64,000 nucleotides of DNA from Microthrixaceae bacterium (GCA_023957995.1 JAMLGK010000002.1:248001-312000); one strand, 5' to 3'. Shown: positions 41,799-51,569, counted from the first letter of the stretch. Numbers and translations: made by a program. Notes: generated by a model not told the origin, from the sequence alone.

Positions 41799-42611
41799 AT
41801 GTCCTCGGCCGCGCAGATCTGGTCGCACCGGACCCTCGTCTCGAACCTCGTCCAGAGGGACCTGAAGTCCAAGTACAAGCGCAGTGTCCTGGGTTGGACA
41901 TGGTCGCTGATCAACCCCCTCGCCACGCTGGCGGTGTTCTCGCTGGTGTTCGGTGTGTTCCTGCGCGGCGAGCCGCCGGTAGCGGGCAACGGCACCCTGG
42001 AGAACTATGCGATCTTCCTGTTCTGCGGGCTGGTGAGCTGGAACTCGTTCAACAACGCCTACAACGCTGCTCTCACATCACTCGAAGACGCTGGTCCGCT
42101 GCTCACCAAGGTGTACTTCCCGCCGGAGTGCCCGCCCATCGCCGGGGCGCTCAGCGAGCTCTACCAGACCGCCATCGAGCTGCTGGTGCTGGTCGCGATC
42201 ATGGGGATCGTGGGGAACCTCGGCTGGACGACCCTGCTGGCCCCGGTCGCCCTGTTGACATCGAGCGCCTTCGGCCTGGGCCTCGGGATGATGGCGGGTC
42301 TCTGGAACGTTCGCTACCGCGACGTGGCATACATCTCGACGATCGTGCTGCAACTGTTGTTCTACGGCACCCCGATCATCTATCCGCGCTCGATCGTCCC
42401 GGCCACCGCCTGGGGTTGGCTTCCGATCGGTCGGCTGATCGACCTCAACCCCATGACCCACTTCGTGGGTATCTTCCGGGATCTCGTGTACGGACTCGAA
42501 CTGCCATCGGCCCGCTCCAGCGCCTACGCGGCGGTCTGGGTCGTGGGGGCACTGGCGCTCGGGTGGTGGACCTATGCGTCACAGGCGCCCCGGATCATCG
42601 AGGATCTCTGA
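41799..42611 (+). CDS. wzm: ABC-2 polysaccharide exporter permease (Wzm-like)
   Basis: A 270-residue ABC-2-type membrane subunit with six predicted helices. It starts with a cytoplasmic head containing LVQRDLKSKYKRSVLGWTWSLINPL, a signature of O-antigen and teichoic-acid exporters, then FGVFLRG, YNAALTSLEDAGPLLTKVYFPPE, and LLFYGTPIIYP. It forms a transporter with the downstream ATPase; their genes overlap by one base (TGATG). The start lies 90 bp after rmlD. Confidence 0.92.
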   Translation: MSSAAQIWSHRTLVSNLVQRDLKSKYKRSVLGWTWSLINPLATLAVFSLVFGVFLRGEPPVAGNGTLENYAIFLFCGLVSWNSFNNAYNAALTSLEDAGPLLTKVYFPPECPPIAGALSELYQTAIELLVLVAIMGIVGNLGWTTLLAPVALLTSSAFGLGLGMMAGLWNVRYRDVAYISTIVLQLLFYGTPIIYPRSIVPATAWGWLPIGRLIDLNPMTHFVGIFRDLVYGLELPSARSSAYAAVWVVGALALGWWTYASQAPRIIEDL

Positions 42612-43906
42612 TGGACGCACCGATCCGGATAGAAGGCGTGTCGAAGCGGTTCCGGCTCCAGGCCGAACAGGTCGGTTCGATCAAGGAGGCGATAACCCAA
42701 CGCCTCCGACCGACCAGCGAGGACTTCTGGGCCCTCCGGGACGTGAACCTGGAGATCCCCAGGGGTTCGATGTTCGCACTCATCGGTCACAACGGTTCGG
42801 GGAAGTCGACCCTGCTGCGTTGCGTGGCGGGAATCTACCGACCGACGAGTGGAACCATCCACACCGAGGGTCGCATCTCCGCACTGCTCGAACTGGGGGC
42901 AGGGTTCCACCCCGACCTGACCGGCCGCGAGAACATCCAGTTGAACGCGGCCATTCTCGGCCTGAAGAAGGACGAGATCGCCGAGTCCTTCGACGACATC
43001 GTCGACTTCGCCGGGGTGCGGGAGTTCCTCGACGTGCCCATCAAGCACTTCTCGAGCGGTATGACGGTGCGTCTGGGCTTTGCCGTGGCGGTCCACCTGA
43101 AGCCCGAGATCCTCATCATCGACGAGGTGATCGCGGTCGGCGACGAGGAGTTCCAGCGCCGCTGCTTCGACTTCCTCTACCAACTCCGCCGCAAGGGCGT
43201 CACCATCGTGGTGGTGTCGCACAGCCTGGAACTGATCCGGTCGCTGTGCGACGAGGCGGCATGGCTGGAACACGGCCGGGTGATGGCCTCCGGCCCGGTC
43301 GGTGATGTGGTCAAGGCGTACGTCTCGAGGGTGAACGACCTCGAAGCGGATCGTGACACCACCGAGGGTGCAGACGGTGATTCCATGCCCGGGCGTACCG
43401 GCTCTGGCGAGGTGCGCATCTCCCGGATCGAGCTGCTGGACGGACTCGGCGCCCCGGTGCCCAACGTGGTGCACGGCGATCCGGCGACGATCCGGCTGCA
43501 CTACGTCGCCGCCGAGGATGTCGAGGACGCCCTGTTCGGTCTCACGATCTACCACGAGAACGGCACCTTCGTGATGGGAACCTCCACCCACCTCGCGGGT
43601 ATCCGCACGGGCCACATATCGGGCCGGGGCCACATCGACTACAAACTCGACGCCGTGCGCATCACCCCCGGTCGCTACCAACTCGGCATCGCGATCCAGG
43701 ATCGCCATGCCCAGCACCACTTCGACCTGGTTGAACGCTACGGAGGGTTCGCGGTGCGACTCGGCACCGGGACCGCTGCACGCGGGCTCGTCGATCTCGC
43801 CGGTGACTGGGGAACCCCGGTCGTGGGTGCCGGTCTGCCCGGTGGCGACGAGTCCACTGGGGAATCGACCTCGTCTGCCAGCATTGAAGGATCGGAGGAT
43901 CCATGA
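42611..43906 (+). CDS. wzt: ABC exporter ATPase with C-terminal glycan-binding domain (Wzt-like)
   Basis: A 431-residue protein. The ATPase domain (about 1-245) has Walker A GHNGSGKST, SSGMTVRLGFAVAV as ABC signature, Walker B ILIIDEVIAVGDE and the switch His in VVSHS. The extension (about 265-400) is a Wzt-type carbohydrate-binding beta-sandwich (IRLHYVAAEDVED, FGLTIYHENGTFVMGTST, GRYQLGIAI). In O-antigen exporters with such a tail the domain recognises a finished, terminally modified chain, so the exported glycan is probably capped; the methyltransferases in the locus could do this. It ends in an ATGA overlap with the next gene. Confidence 0.93.
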   Translation: MDAPIRIEGVSKRFRLQAEQVGSIKEAITQRLRPTSEDFWALRDVNLEIPRGSMFALIGHNGSGKSTLLRCVAGIYRPTSGTIHTEGRISALLELGAGFHPDLTGRENIQLNAAILGLKKDEIAESFDDIVDFAGVREFLDVPIKHFSSGMTVRLGFAVAVHLKPEILIIDEVIAVGDEEFQRRCFDFLYQLRRKGVTIVVVSHSLELIRSLCDEAAWLEHGRVMASGPVGDVVKAYVSRVNDLEADRDTTEGADGDSMPGRTGSGEVRISRIELLDGLGAPVPNVVHGDPATIRLHYVAAEDVEDALFGLTIYHENGTFVMGTSTHLAGIRTGHISGRGHIDYKLDAVRITPGRYQLGIAIQDRHAQHHFDLVERYGGFAVRLGTGTAARGLVDLAGDWGTPVVGAGLPGGDESTGESTSSASIEGSEDP

Positions 43907-44853
43907 GAATCGCAGTGATCGGTGCCGGGGTCATGGGCACGAACCACGCCCGAGTGGCCGGAACCCTCCCCGACGTGGAACTGACACACGTCGTGGACGC
44001 TGACGCCGAGCGTGCCGCTGCGGCAGCGAGCGCACACGGTGCCATCGCGGTCACCGACCCACTGTCGGTGATCGGTCAGGTGGATGCCGCGATCGTGGCC
44101 CTGCCGACCCTGCTGCACGCCGAGGTGGCGGTGCCCCTGCTCGAACAGGGCATCCACTGCCTGGTCGAGAAACCGATCGCGGGATCGGTGGCGGACGGGG
44201 AGCGGATCATCGCTGCAGCTGCGTCCGGCGGTGCCGTGCTCGCCGTCGGACACGTCGAGCGCTTCAACCCGGCCATGATCGAGGCCGAGAAGTTCGTGGA
44301 TGGACCGATCCACATCGAGACCGCGCGGGTGGGGCCCTTCAGCTCGCGGGTTGCCGACAGCGTCGTGACCGACCTCATGATCCACGACCTCGATCTGGTG
44401 CGCTCCCTCGCAGCAGGTGAGCTCGCCTCGGTGGCGGCCATAGCGCAGCGGGTCCGCACCGACACCGAGGACCTGGCCACCGCTCTGGTTCGCTTCGATT
44501 CGGATGTGAGTGCGTCGCTGACGGCCAGCCGGCTCGGCCAGCAGAAGAGCCGCACCATCGGAATCACCCAGCACGACTCATACCTCCACGTGGACCTGAT
44601 GCGCCAGGAAGTGACGATCCAGCGACTCGAGCACGTCGAGTACACAGGTTCGGAGGGCACCGTCTACCGCCAGCGCGGAGTGGTGGAGATCCCGATGATC
44701 GAGACCCGCGGTGAACCACTGTGGTTGGAACAGCGCGAGTTCCTCGACGCTGCCCGCGAAGGTCGCGCGCCGAAGGTCTCCGGACGCGATGGCCTGGAGG
44801 CGTTGAGGATGGCTTTGGCGGTAGTGGACGCCTGTCGGCCCGAAACGGCCTGA
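43903..44853 (+). CDS. Gfo/Idh/MocA oxidoreductase, WlbA-like nucleotide-sugar 3-dehydrogenase
   Basis: A 316-residue NAD-dependent oxidoreductase. Seen: AVIGAGVMGTNHARV (cofactor site), VEKPIAGSV (with the catalytic Lys of the EKP motif), GHVERFNPAM and DLMIHDLDLVRSL. The GHVERFNP block is typical of WlbA and GnnA, which oxidise C3 of UDP-GlcNAc(A) as a prelude to transamination. With the WlbC-like aminotransferase, WlbB-like acetyltransferase and 6-dehydrogenase at 48-55 kb it forms a UDP-2,3-diacetamido-uronic acid pathway. Its start overlaps wzt (ATGA). Confidence 0.85.
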   Translation: MRIAVIGAGVMGTNHARVAGTLPDVELTHVVDADAERAAAAASAHGAIAVTDPLSVIGQVDAAIVALPTLLHAEVAVPLLEQGIHCLVEKPIAGSVADGERIIAAAASGGAVLAVGHVERFNPAMIEAEKFVDGPIHIETARVGPFSSRVADSVVTDLMIHDLDLVRSLAAGELASVAAIAQRVRTDTEDLATALVRFDSDVSASLTASRLGQQKSRTIGITQHDSYLHVDLMRQEVTIQRLEHVEYTGSEGTVYRQRGVVEIPMIETRGEPLWLEQREFLDAAREGRAPKVSGRDGLEALRMALAVVDACRPETA

Positions 44854-44867
44854 GGAGACCCCGCAGC

Positions 44868-45878
44868 GTGCATTCGACGCGTTCGCGGTGGGAGGCCACC
44901 GACCGGAGGATCGGATCGGAGGCCGAAGCCCACGCGAATGCCCCCGTTCGGCGTTCCGCGTTGCATCGGCTCGCTGGGCGGGTGTCCGACAGGATCGAGC
45001 GGAGACGCGGGGGCCCGGTGCCGTTCCGGGTTCCAGCTGTGGCGGACAGACCAGCAGTGAGCATCGTGATTCCCACCGCTGGTGTGTCAGGGGACGTCGA
45101 CGGCAGCCAACGCTGCTACGTGGAGACACTCCTCCGCTCGCTGGTGCCGACGCTGGGAACCGAGGACGAGGTTCTCGTGGTCAGCGGACCCGAGGCACCC
45201 CCCGGGCTCGAGGCCCTCGTCGTTGCGTCGGCCGGGTCCGACCCGCGGGTCTCCCACGTCGTGGACGACGGAGGGTTCTCCTTCTCGGCCAGGGTGAATC
45301 TGGGCGTGGCCCACAGCACACGACCGGTGGTACTGCTGCTGAACGACGACACCGAGGTACTCGACCGCTCATGGATCCATCCGATGGCGGTCGCTGCAAC
45401 CCAACCTGCGGTGGGAGCGGTCGGAGCCACGTTGCTCTACGAGGACGGTACGACCCAACACGCCGGACTGACCACCACCGAGGGGCTGCCGACGCACGCC
45501 TGGGCGGGTTGGGATCCGGATGACCCCGTCGATGGTGGCGTGCTGCAGATGGACCGCCGTGCCTGGGGTGTCACCGGAGCCGCGCTCTCGGTGAGCCGTT
45601 CCAACTGGGACGAACTGGGAGGGTTCAGCCTCTCGTTTCCGGTCAACTACAACGACGTGGACTTCTGCTGCAAGGCTGCCCAGATGGGGCTGACCAATGT
45701 GGTGCTGGGATCGGTCCGGCTGCGCCATTTCGAGACCCGCTCCCGACCGCGCGAGCTGGGTGAGTCCGAGGTGCGGGCACTGCGCAGCCGTTGGTCCCAC
45801 CTACTGGTTCCGGATCCCCTGGTGCAGGGAACCTCCGCGCTGGTGGATCTCCGCGCCGATGGAGCCGATCGTGGTTGA
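44868..45878 (+). CDS. Family 2 glycosyltransferase
   Basis: A 336-residue inverting GT-A enzyme. About 60 residues of basic N-terminal sequence precede the core: VSIVIPTAGV, then LLLNDDTEVLDRSW (the metal-binding DxD-like acidic pair), QMDRRAWGVTGAALSVSRSNWDELGGF (acceptor/base region) and NYNDVDFCCKA (catalytic Asp). Donor unknown; relatives in this setting often add rhamnose. GTG 44868 is preceded by GGAGA. The gene's end overlaps the next glycosyltransferase by 20 nt, so the two are translationally coupled. Confidence 0.85.
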   Translation: MHSTRSRWEATDRRIGSEAEAHANAPVRRSALHRLAGRVSDRIERRRGGPVPFRVPAVADRPAVSIVIPTAGVSGDVDGSQRCYVETLLRSLVPTLGTEDEVLVVSGPEAPPGLEALVVASAGSDPRVSHVVDDGGFSFSARVNLGVAHSTRPVVLLLNDDTEVLDRSWIHPMAVAATQPAVGAVGATLLYEDGTTQHAGLTTTEGLPTHAWAGWDPDDPVDGGVLQMDRRAWGVTGAALSVSRSNWDELGGFSLSFPVNYNDVDFCCKAAQMGLTNVVLGSVRLRHFETRSRPRELGESEVRALRSRWSHLLVPDPLVQGTSALVDLRADGADRG

Positions 45879-48825
45879 CCCCCGCTCGTTCAGACGGCGC
45901 CTGGCAGATGTCCTTCCGCCGGGCACCCGACGCCGCGACGTTGCCGATGGGGCCCGACGGATCGCCGACGTGCTCGCGCAAGCCGGTACGGGATTGAGTG
46001 GAGCTCTCGATCCCGGGTTCTCGCGGGCCCCGCTGGACGGCGCGAGGTGGCTTGCCCTTCACCATCGGGAGAACGAGGCGACCGAGGTGCGACAAGCGCT
46101 GTCGGCCGGCCCCTGTGGTGGGTCAACCGGCACCGGGTCGCTGCGGGTTCGCTTCGTCGTCGACGCTCGGGCTGCCGACGATGCTGCGGTGGCACGGTCC
46201 CTCGCCTCGCTGGACGCCCAGTGGTGCAGCACCTGGGAAGCGGAGACAGCTGGTGATGACTCAACCCTGGCTCGGGCGGTGCAACGGGCTGCCTCCGACG
46301 GTGATCGGTCACCGTTGGTCGTATTGCGCGCCGGCGACGTGCTGCGCCCCGACCTGGTGGCACGCGTGCTCGATGCCTTCCTCGAGGATCCGTCACTCGA
46401 GATGGTCCACTGGGACGAGGCGGTCGGGGGAGCGGATGGTCTTCGCTTCCGGCCTTCCTGGTCACCGGATCTGCTGCTGTCGGCCAACGCGTGGGGGCGG
46501 TGCTTCGCGTTGCGCAACGAACACTGGAGGTCCTTCGATCCCTCCGATGGAGACGGGGCGTGGTGGGCGGTGCTGCTCGGGGCCGGACTCGTTGCGGAAC
46601 GGGTGCGTCGACTCTGCCGTGTGGGTACGACGACGGCCGACCGCCACGATCCCACTCCGGCTTCGGCGTTGGGGCCTGTCTCGGCCGAGCTGGCGCGCCG
46701 CGGATGGCCCGCCCGGCCCATAGGCGTGGATTCGGCCGTCTGGCTCGACTGGGCTCCGCAGCGCTGGCCGAAGGTGAGCATCGTGGTTCCGTCGCGCCAC
46801 AGTCGTTCCCTGCTCGATCCGCTCCTCGCCTCGCTGCGCACCACCGACTACCCCGACTTCGAGGTCGTCGTCATCGACAACTCGGGGCGCGACGACGCGA
46901 AGGCCGGCTGGTACACCGAGCACTTCGGCGACCTCGATGCACGTGTGTTGTGGTGGGACGAGCAACCGTTCAACTACTCGGCGGTCAACAATCACGGCGC
47001 AGCCCGAAGCGCTGGCGAAGTGCTGGTCTTCCTCAACGATGACACCGAAGCGAGATCCCCCGGTTGGCTGCGCCAGCTCGTGGGCTGGGCTTCGCGCGAT
47101 GAGATCGGAACCGTCGGTGCCCAGCTGTTGGACCCCGAGGGCCGTATCCAGCACGGGGGCGTGGTTCTCGGAATGGATGCTTCGGCGGGACACCTGTTCG
47201 CCGGGGGGATGCCGGATTCCGATTCGATGCTGGGCAGCACGCGGTGGGTTCGCAACGTGCTGGCGTCGACCGCCGCGTGCGTGGCGGTGCGGCGTGAGGT
47301 GTTCGAGGCGTGTGGAGGGTTCGACGAGCGCTTCGAGCTGTGTGGCTCCGACGTGGTGCTGGGCATCGAGGCCCACATCCGTGGATGGCGCAATGTCGTG
47401 GTACCGGGCACGGGCATGCGACACATGGAATCCGCCACCAGGGATCCCGCCGGGGGAGTGAGGACAGACCTGTTCGCCAGCTGGTGGCACTACCAGCGAT
47501 GGCTCACGGCGGGGGATCCGTACTTCTCGCCGTCGTTGTCGTTGGAGTCCCATTGGCCGACCCTCCGGCCGCCCGGTGAGAGGCCTGCGGCGGAGCGGAT
47601 GCTCGAGGCGATGGAGCGCCCGCACGGGGTGTTCCGCCAGGAGCTGCTCGAGGAGACGTCCCGTGGGTTGGCACTCGCCTACCCGGTCGGGGACTCCGCA
47701 GCGGCTGCAGTGGCTTCGGCCCACGCCGAGGTGTCGGGTCGCCACGATGTGAGGACGCTCAACTGGGTGCTTCCCCCCTTCGACAACCCGTTCTACGGAG
47801 GACTCGCCACGATCACCCGTCTGGCCGACCTGTTGGCGCGCAGCGAGGGGGTGACCCAGCGGTTCGTCATCTGTGACCGGGAACAGCGGGAGTTCTACCG
47901 GTCGGCGCTCTCGGCGGCGTACCCGTCACTGACCGGGTGCGAGTTGGTGTTCCTAGGAGGTGACGGCCTCGACGAGGTCGATCGGATCCCACCTGCGGAT
48001 GCCGTGATCGCCACCATGTGGACCACTGCCTACGTCGCAGCGGTGGCACCCTCGCAGGGACGACGCTTCTACCTCGTACAGGATCACGAACCCACCTTCT
48101 ACCCGGCGGGCACCCTCTATGCGCTGGCTGAGGAGACCTATCGGCTCGGGCTCTACGGGATCTGCAACACCGAGCCGATCCACGACATGTACACCAACCG
48201 CTACGGGGGATCGGCCAGTTGGTTCCTACCGGCGGTGGACCGCTCGGTGTACTTCCCTCCGGAGCGGCCCCGCCACTCCGAGCGTCCTGCGGGTGAACCG
48301 GTGCGGATCTTCGTGTACGCGCGACCCGGCCACTGGCGGAACTGTTGGGAGATCGCAGAGCCGGCGTTGCATCGACTCAAGGAACGCCATGGCGACAACG
48401 TCCACATCGTCACCGCGGGGTCCTGGGCGACGTCGGCCGACCTGGGTGGCGGGATCGAACACCTCGGGCTCATGGACGTGAGATCGACGGGGGAGCTGTA
48501 CCGCCGCTGCGACATCGGCGTGGCCCTCACGGTTTCGGAACACCCCAGCTATCTGCCGGGCGAACTGATGGCCTGCGGAGTACCGGTGGTCGCTTTCGAC
48601 CTGCCGGAGGCCGAGTGGATCCTGAAACATGAGCAAACGGGTCTGCGGGCGCGCCAGACCATCGGAGGGCTCGCGGAACAACTCGAGCGATTCGTCGGTG
48701 ACCCCGAGCTCCGACGACGTTGTGGCGAGGGCGCACTGGCGCACATCGATGCCAGCCATTCGGACTGGGACACAGCGCTCGATGGTGTCTGGGACTACCT
48801 CTGTGACCCGGAGGTCGGCCGCTGA
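45859..48825 (+). CDS. Multidomain glycosyltransferase, WsaF-like rhamnosyltransferase
   Basis: A 988-residue protein with three parts. Residues 90-290 form a degenerate GT2-like module (VVLRAGDVLRPDLVARVLDA, RPSWSPDLLLSANAW) lacking the usual acidic pair. Residues 304-560 are an intact GT2 domain (VSIVVPSRHSRSLLDPLL, VFLNDDTEARSPGW, ACVAVRREVFEACGGFDE). Residues 630-988 form a GT-B domain with the WsaF-type opening NWVLPPFDNPFYGGLATI, FYLVQDHEPTFYPAGT, and SEHPSYLPGELMACGVPVVAFD as donor site. WsaF-like enzymes make rhamnan chains, which fits the rml genes upstream. Three-module polymerising transferases of this size are uncommon. ATG 45859 is used; GTG 45871 is possible. Confidence 0.85.
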   Translation: MEPIVVDPRSFRRRLADVLPPGTRRRDVADGARRIADVLAQAGTGLSGALDPGFSRAPLDGARWLALHHRENEATEVRQALSAGPCGGSTGTGSLRVRFVVDARAADDAAVARSLASLDAQWCSTWEAETAGDDSTLARAVQRAASDGDRSPLVVLRAGDVLRPDLVARVLDAFLEDPSLEMVHWDEAVGGADGLRFRPSWSPDLLLSANAWGRCFALRNEHWRSFDPSDGDGAWWAVLLGAGLVAERVRRLCRVGTTTADRHDPTPASALGPVSAELARRGWPARPIGVDSAVWLDWAPQRWPKVSIVVPSRHSRSLLDPLLASLRTTDYPDFEVVVIDNSGRDDAKAGWYTEHFGDLDARVLWWDEQPFNYSAVNNHGAARSAGEVLVFLNDDTEARSPGWLRQLVGWASRDEIGTVGAQLLDPEGRIQHGGVVLGMDASAGHLFAGGMPDSDSMLGSTRWVRNVLASTAACVAVRREVFEACGGFDERFELCGSDVVLGIEAHIRGWRNVVVPGTGMRHMESATRDPAGGVRTDLFASWWHYQRWLTAGDPYFSPSLSLESHWPTLRPPGERPAAERMLEAMERPHGVFRQELLEETSRGLALAYPVGDSAAAAVASAHAEVSGRHDVRTLNWVLPPFDNPFYGGLATITRLADLLARSEGVTQRFVICDREQREFYRSALSAAYPSLTGCELVFLGGDGLDEVDRIPPADAVIATMWTTAYVAAVAPSQGRRFYLVQDHEPTFYPAGTLYALAEETYRLGLYGICNTEPIHDMYTNRYGGSASWFLPAVDRSVYFPPERPRHSERPAGEPVRIFVYARPGHWRNCWEIAEPALHRLKERHGDNVHIVTAGSWATSADLGGGIEHLGLMDVRSTGELYRRCDIGVALTVSEHPSYLPGELMACGVPVVAFDLPEAEWILKHEQTGLRARQTIGGLAEQLERFVGDPELRRRCGEGALAHIDASHSDWDTALDGVWDYLCDPEVGR

Positions 48826-48840
48826 GCCCAACGGCCGACC
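48813..48840. terminator. Candidate bidirectional hairpin over the glycosyltransferase stop
   Basis: GGTCGGCC (48813-48820) pairs perfectly with GGCCGACC (48833-48840) around a 12-nt loop containing the stop codon. It lies between convergent genes. No U-run follows. Confidence 0.4.
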
Positions 48841-48878
48841 GAGATCAGCGATGCGGGCGCTCCGGTGGGTCCGGTCGC

Positions 48879-50174
48879 TCAGGGACGGATGCTCAGGTAG
48901 CTGCGTCCCGCCGCCGTCCAGGCCTGTGGATCGAGGAAGCTCCGTCCGTCCACCACGACCGATGCATCGGGCAGGTCCGCCGGTGACCACTCGAGGTACT
49001 CGGCGTGGTCCGTGTGGAGCACCACCGCCTCCCAACCAGGGCCCGGTTGTGCGGGTTCGAAACCCTCCGCGGCGAGCTCCGCATCGGTGAACAGAGGGTC
49101 GTGGACGCCCACGCTGGCTCCCAGGGCCTCGAGGGCTGCCACGAGGGGGTACGTGCCCGAGAAGGCGGGTTCCTTGACACCTCCCCGGTATGCGAGCCCG
49201 GCGACGAGCACGCGGCGCCCCTCGAGCGAACCGCCCATCGCTGCCCGGAGCATGTCGGCGAACCATGCGGGCATCCGCTCATTGGTGGTGCGGGAAGCTG
49301 CTGGCAGGAGAGCCCCGGGGTCGTTGCTCAGGTACAGGCGTGGGTACACCGGGATGCAGTGGCCGCCGACCGAGATCCCTGGTTGGTGCAGGTGCGAGAA
49401 CGGCTGGCTGTTGGCCGCTTCGATCACCGAATGGATGTCGATTCCGTTCGAGCGGGCGTACCGCGCGAACTCATTGGCGAGCCCGATGTTGACATCCCGG
49501 TAGGTCGTCTCCGCGAGTTTCACCAGTTCGGCGGCCTCGGCGGTCCCCACGTCCCACACACCGTTGGGGCGGTCCAGGTCGTCCCTGTCGTCGAAGCTGA
49601 GGACCGACTCGTAGAAGGCGATCGCCGCCGCGGCCGAGCGATCATCGATTCCACCGACGATCTTCGGGTACTTGCTGAGGTCCGCGAAAATGCGACCGCT
49701 GTAGACCCGCTCGGGTGAGAAGCACACCATCAGATCCTCGCCGGGAGTCGTCCCGGAGAGTTCTGCGAGTCGGGGTGTGAACCGCTCCCTGGTGGTTCCC
49801 ACCGGGAGGGTGGTCTCGTAGATCACCAGCGTGCCCGGTTTGATCCCCTTGCCGATCGACTCGGTGGCGGCGTCCATCGCCGTGTAGTCCGGCTCAGCGT
49901 TCGAGTCGACGACCAGCGGTACGACCACGACGACGATGTCGGAGTCCGCGACTGCAGCTGTTGTGTCGGTGCCCGCGGTGAGCGAGCCGTCCCGCACCAC
50001 CGTCGACAGGCGTTCGGCAAGGTCTGCCTCGCCCGGGAAGGGCTCCTCGCCGCGGTTGATGCAATCGACCAGTTCGCGGTTGATGTCGGCTCCGCGGACC
50101 CTGTGACCCATGGATGCGTACTGGACCGCCAGTGGCAGTCCGATCTTTCCGAGGGCTACGACGCAGATGTCCAT
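48879..50174 (-). CDS. Nucleotide-sugar 6-dehydrogenase (UDP-GlcNAc/ManNAc dehydrogenase, WbpA/WecC-type)
   Basis: A 431-residue NAD-dependent enzyme oxidising C6 of a UDP-hexosamine to a uronic acid. Seen: VVALGKIGLPLAVQYASMGH (NAD site), VYETTLPVGTT-like segment IYETTLPVGTTRERF, CFSPERVYSGRIF, AELVKLAETTYRDVNIGLANE, and SVGGHCIPVYP with the catalytic Cys. The arrangement is nearer to WbpA/WecC than to UDP-glucose dehydrogenase, which matches the 2,3-diacetamido sugar genes in the locus. A TAGATT box lies 8 nt before the ATG on the minus strand. Confidence 0.88.
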   Translation of the reverse strand: MDICVVALGKIGLPLAVQYASMGHRVRGADINRELVDCINRGEEPFPGEADLAERLSTVVRDGSLTAGTDTTAAVADSDIVVVVVPLVVDSNAEPDYTAMDAATESIGKGIKPGTLVIYETTLPVGTTRERFTPRLAELSGTTPGEDLMVCFSPERVYSGRIFADLSKYPKIVGGIDDRSAAAAIAFYESVLSFDDRDDLDRPNGVWDVGTAEAAELVKLAETTYRDVNIGLANEFARYARSNGIDIHSVIEAANSQPFSHLHQPGISVGGHCIPVYPRLYLSNDPGALLPAASRTTNERMPAWFADMLRAAMGGSLEGRRVLVAGLAYRGGVKEPAFSGTYPLVAALEALGASVGVHDPLFTDAELAAEGFEPAQPGPGWEAVVLHTDHAEYLEWSPADLPDASVVVDGRSFLDPQAWTAAGRSYLSIRP

Positions 50175-50182
50175 GGACGGCG

Positions 50183-50188
50183 AATCTA
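50183..50188 (-). promoter_or_regulatory. -10 element (TAGATT), leaderless-type, for the 6-dehydrogenase
   Basis: On the minus strand TAGATT ends 8 nt before ATG 50174. Confidence 0.45.
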
Positions 50189-50240
50189 ATGCGGGCCATC
50201 TGCGCAGCGGACATCTCCGGGCGACAGCGGAGTGGCCGTG

Positions 50241-51569
50241 TCAAGGTCTCCGGAGGCGGCCCGCCAACTCGGCGGGGAGTGCCAGCATCGCCCGGAACTG
50301 TCGGACATGGGGAACGAGGAAGGGGGCTCCGATCGGCATGCCCATGCGTCGGAGGTACCACCCGAGCATCGCCGTCACCGCGAGGTAGGTGATGATCGAG
50401 GCCACCGCGGCTCCCCACACCCCGAGAGCTGGAACGAGCAGGAGGACGGCGCCGGCGGTGACGGCCAACCCGAGCAGCTGTGAAACGAGCGGCCCGCGGA
50501 GCCGACGTTCGGTCCGCAGAACCTCCTGGGCGATCCCGGTGAGCCCCAGTAGGCCCGCTGCGGGAACCATTATCAGGCACAGGCGACCCGCCTCGGAGAA
50601 ACCCTCTCCGAACAGCAGCGGCACGGCCCACGGGGACACCGCTGTCAGCGGAACGACGATCATGACGATCAGCAACACGCTGAGGCGGAGCAGGTGGTCG
50701 TACTCCTTGTTGCGGGCCCCGCCCACGAGGGGTGCCACGCGAGGCAGCACCAGGTAGTGGATCACGTTGGTGACTATCAGGACCGACTGACTCCAGGCGA
50801 CCGCCGTGGCGTAGTTGCCGAGCTCGGAACGATCGACCATTCGCACGAGGAACGCCTGGTCGACACGGAAGTTCAACAGTGCGGGAAGGGTGGCCAGGAC
50901 CGTCGGCAACCCGTACTTGAGCAGCGGCAGGCCCCAGGATCTCGACAGGGTCGGCCGCGTGTGTCTGAGCACGACCGAATACCCGATCGCCAGTACCACT
51001 GCCTGGACGGTCAACAGCGCGAGTGCGTAGGTCGGAAGGTAGCGGGACGAGAGGATCATCATCGCCACCAGCGCGAGCATCGGCGTCGAATCGATGAGCA
51101 GTCGGACGCCGTTCCATGCATTGAGATGGCCGAGGACCCTGAGCGGGTGGTACGCAACGTTGAGGAGCCCGACCAGCACGATGCTCACCGAGAAGATGCG
51201 GGTTGCTTCCACCACCTCGGGCGAGCCGTCACCGACCAGGAGGGGAGCGAGTAGCGCCACGGCTCCTGCGGCCAGCAACGAGCTGAGGGCGACCGACGCG
51301 GTGCCGGTTCCGATGATGGCTCCCGACTCGCTGCGGTCCCGGTGAGCTGCGTAGTAGGTGGTGGCCGTCGGAATGCCGAGCATCGCAGCGAGCAACACCA
51401 GCGATGGCCAGTACATGAAGGCCACGACCTGGCCCCGCCCGGTGGCACCGAACCATCGTGCCGCAGCTATGCCGAACGCCAGCGAGACCACCGCCGATGC
51501 TCCGTTGGTCGCAAGGGTGACGGTGGCACCGGCCAGCGAGCCCTCGGTGCGCGTCTCCTCAGCTGCCAT
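50241..51569 (-). CDS. Polysaccharide flippase, Wzx/MATE-like
   Basis: A 442-residue protein with about twelve to fourteen hydrophobic segments and no large soluble domain. The start GATVTLATNGASAVVSLAFGIAAARWFGATGRGQVVAF is typical of the PST/MVF-type lipid-linked oligosaccharide flippases, in which an Arg-x-Phe/Gly-x-x-x-G-x-G motif follows the first helix. It would move a polyprenyl-linked repeat unit across the membrane. Its presence beside an ABC-2 exporter means the locus has two potential export routes. It is part of a minus-strand group running from 55.3 to 48.9 kb. Confidence 0.88.
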   Translation of the reverse strand: MAAEETRTEGSLAGATVTLATNGASAVVSLAFGIAAARWFGATGRGQVVAFMYWPSLVLLAAMLGIPTATTYYAAHRDRSESGAIIGTGTASVALSSLLAAGAVALLAPLLVGDGSPEVVEATRIFSVSIVLVGLLNVAYHPLRVLGHLNAWNGVRLLIDSTPMLALVAMMILSSRYLPTYALALLTVQAVVLAIGYSVVLRHTRPTLSRSWGLPLLKYGLPTVLATLPALLNFRVDQAFLVRMVDRSELGNYATAVAWSQSVLIVTNVIHYLVLPRVAPLVGGARNKEYDHLLRLSVLLIVMIVVPLTAVSPWAVPLLFGEGFSEAGRLCLIMVPAAGLLGLTGIAQEVLRTERRLRGPLVSQLLGLAVTAGAVLLLVPALGVWGAAVASIITYLAVTAMLGWYLRRMGMPIGAPFLVPHVRQFRAMLALPAELAGRLRRP

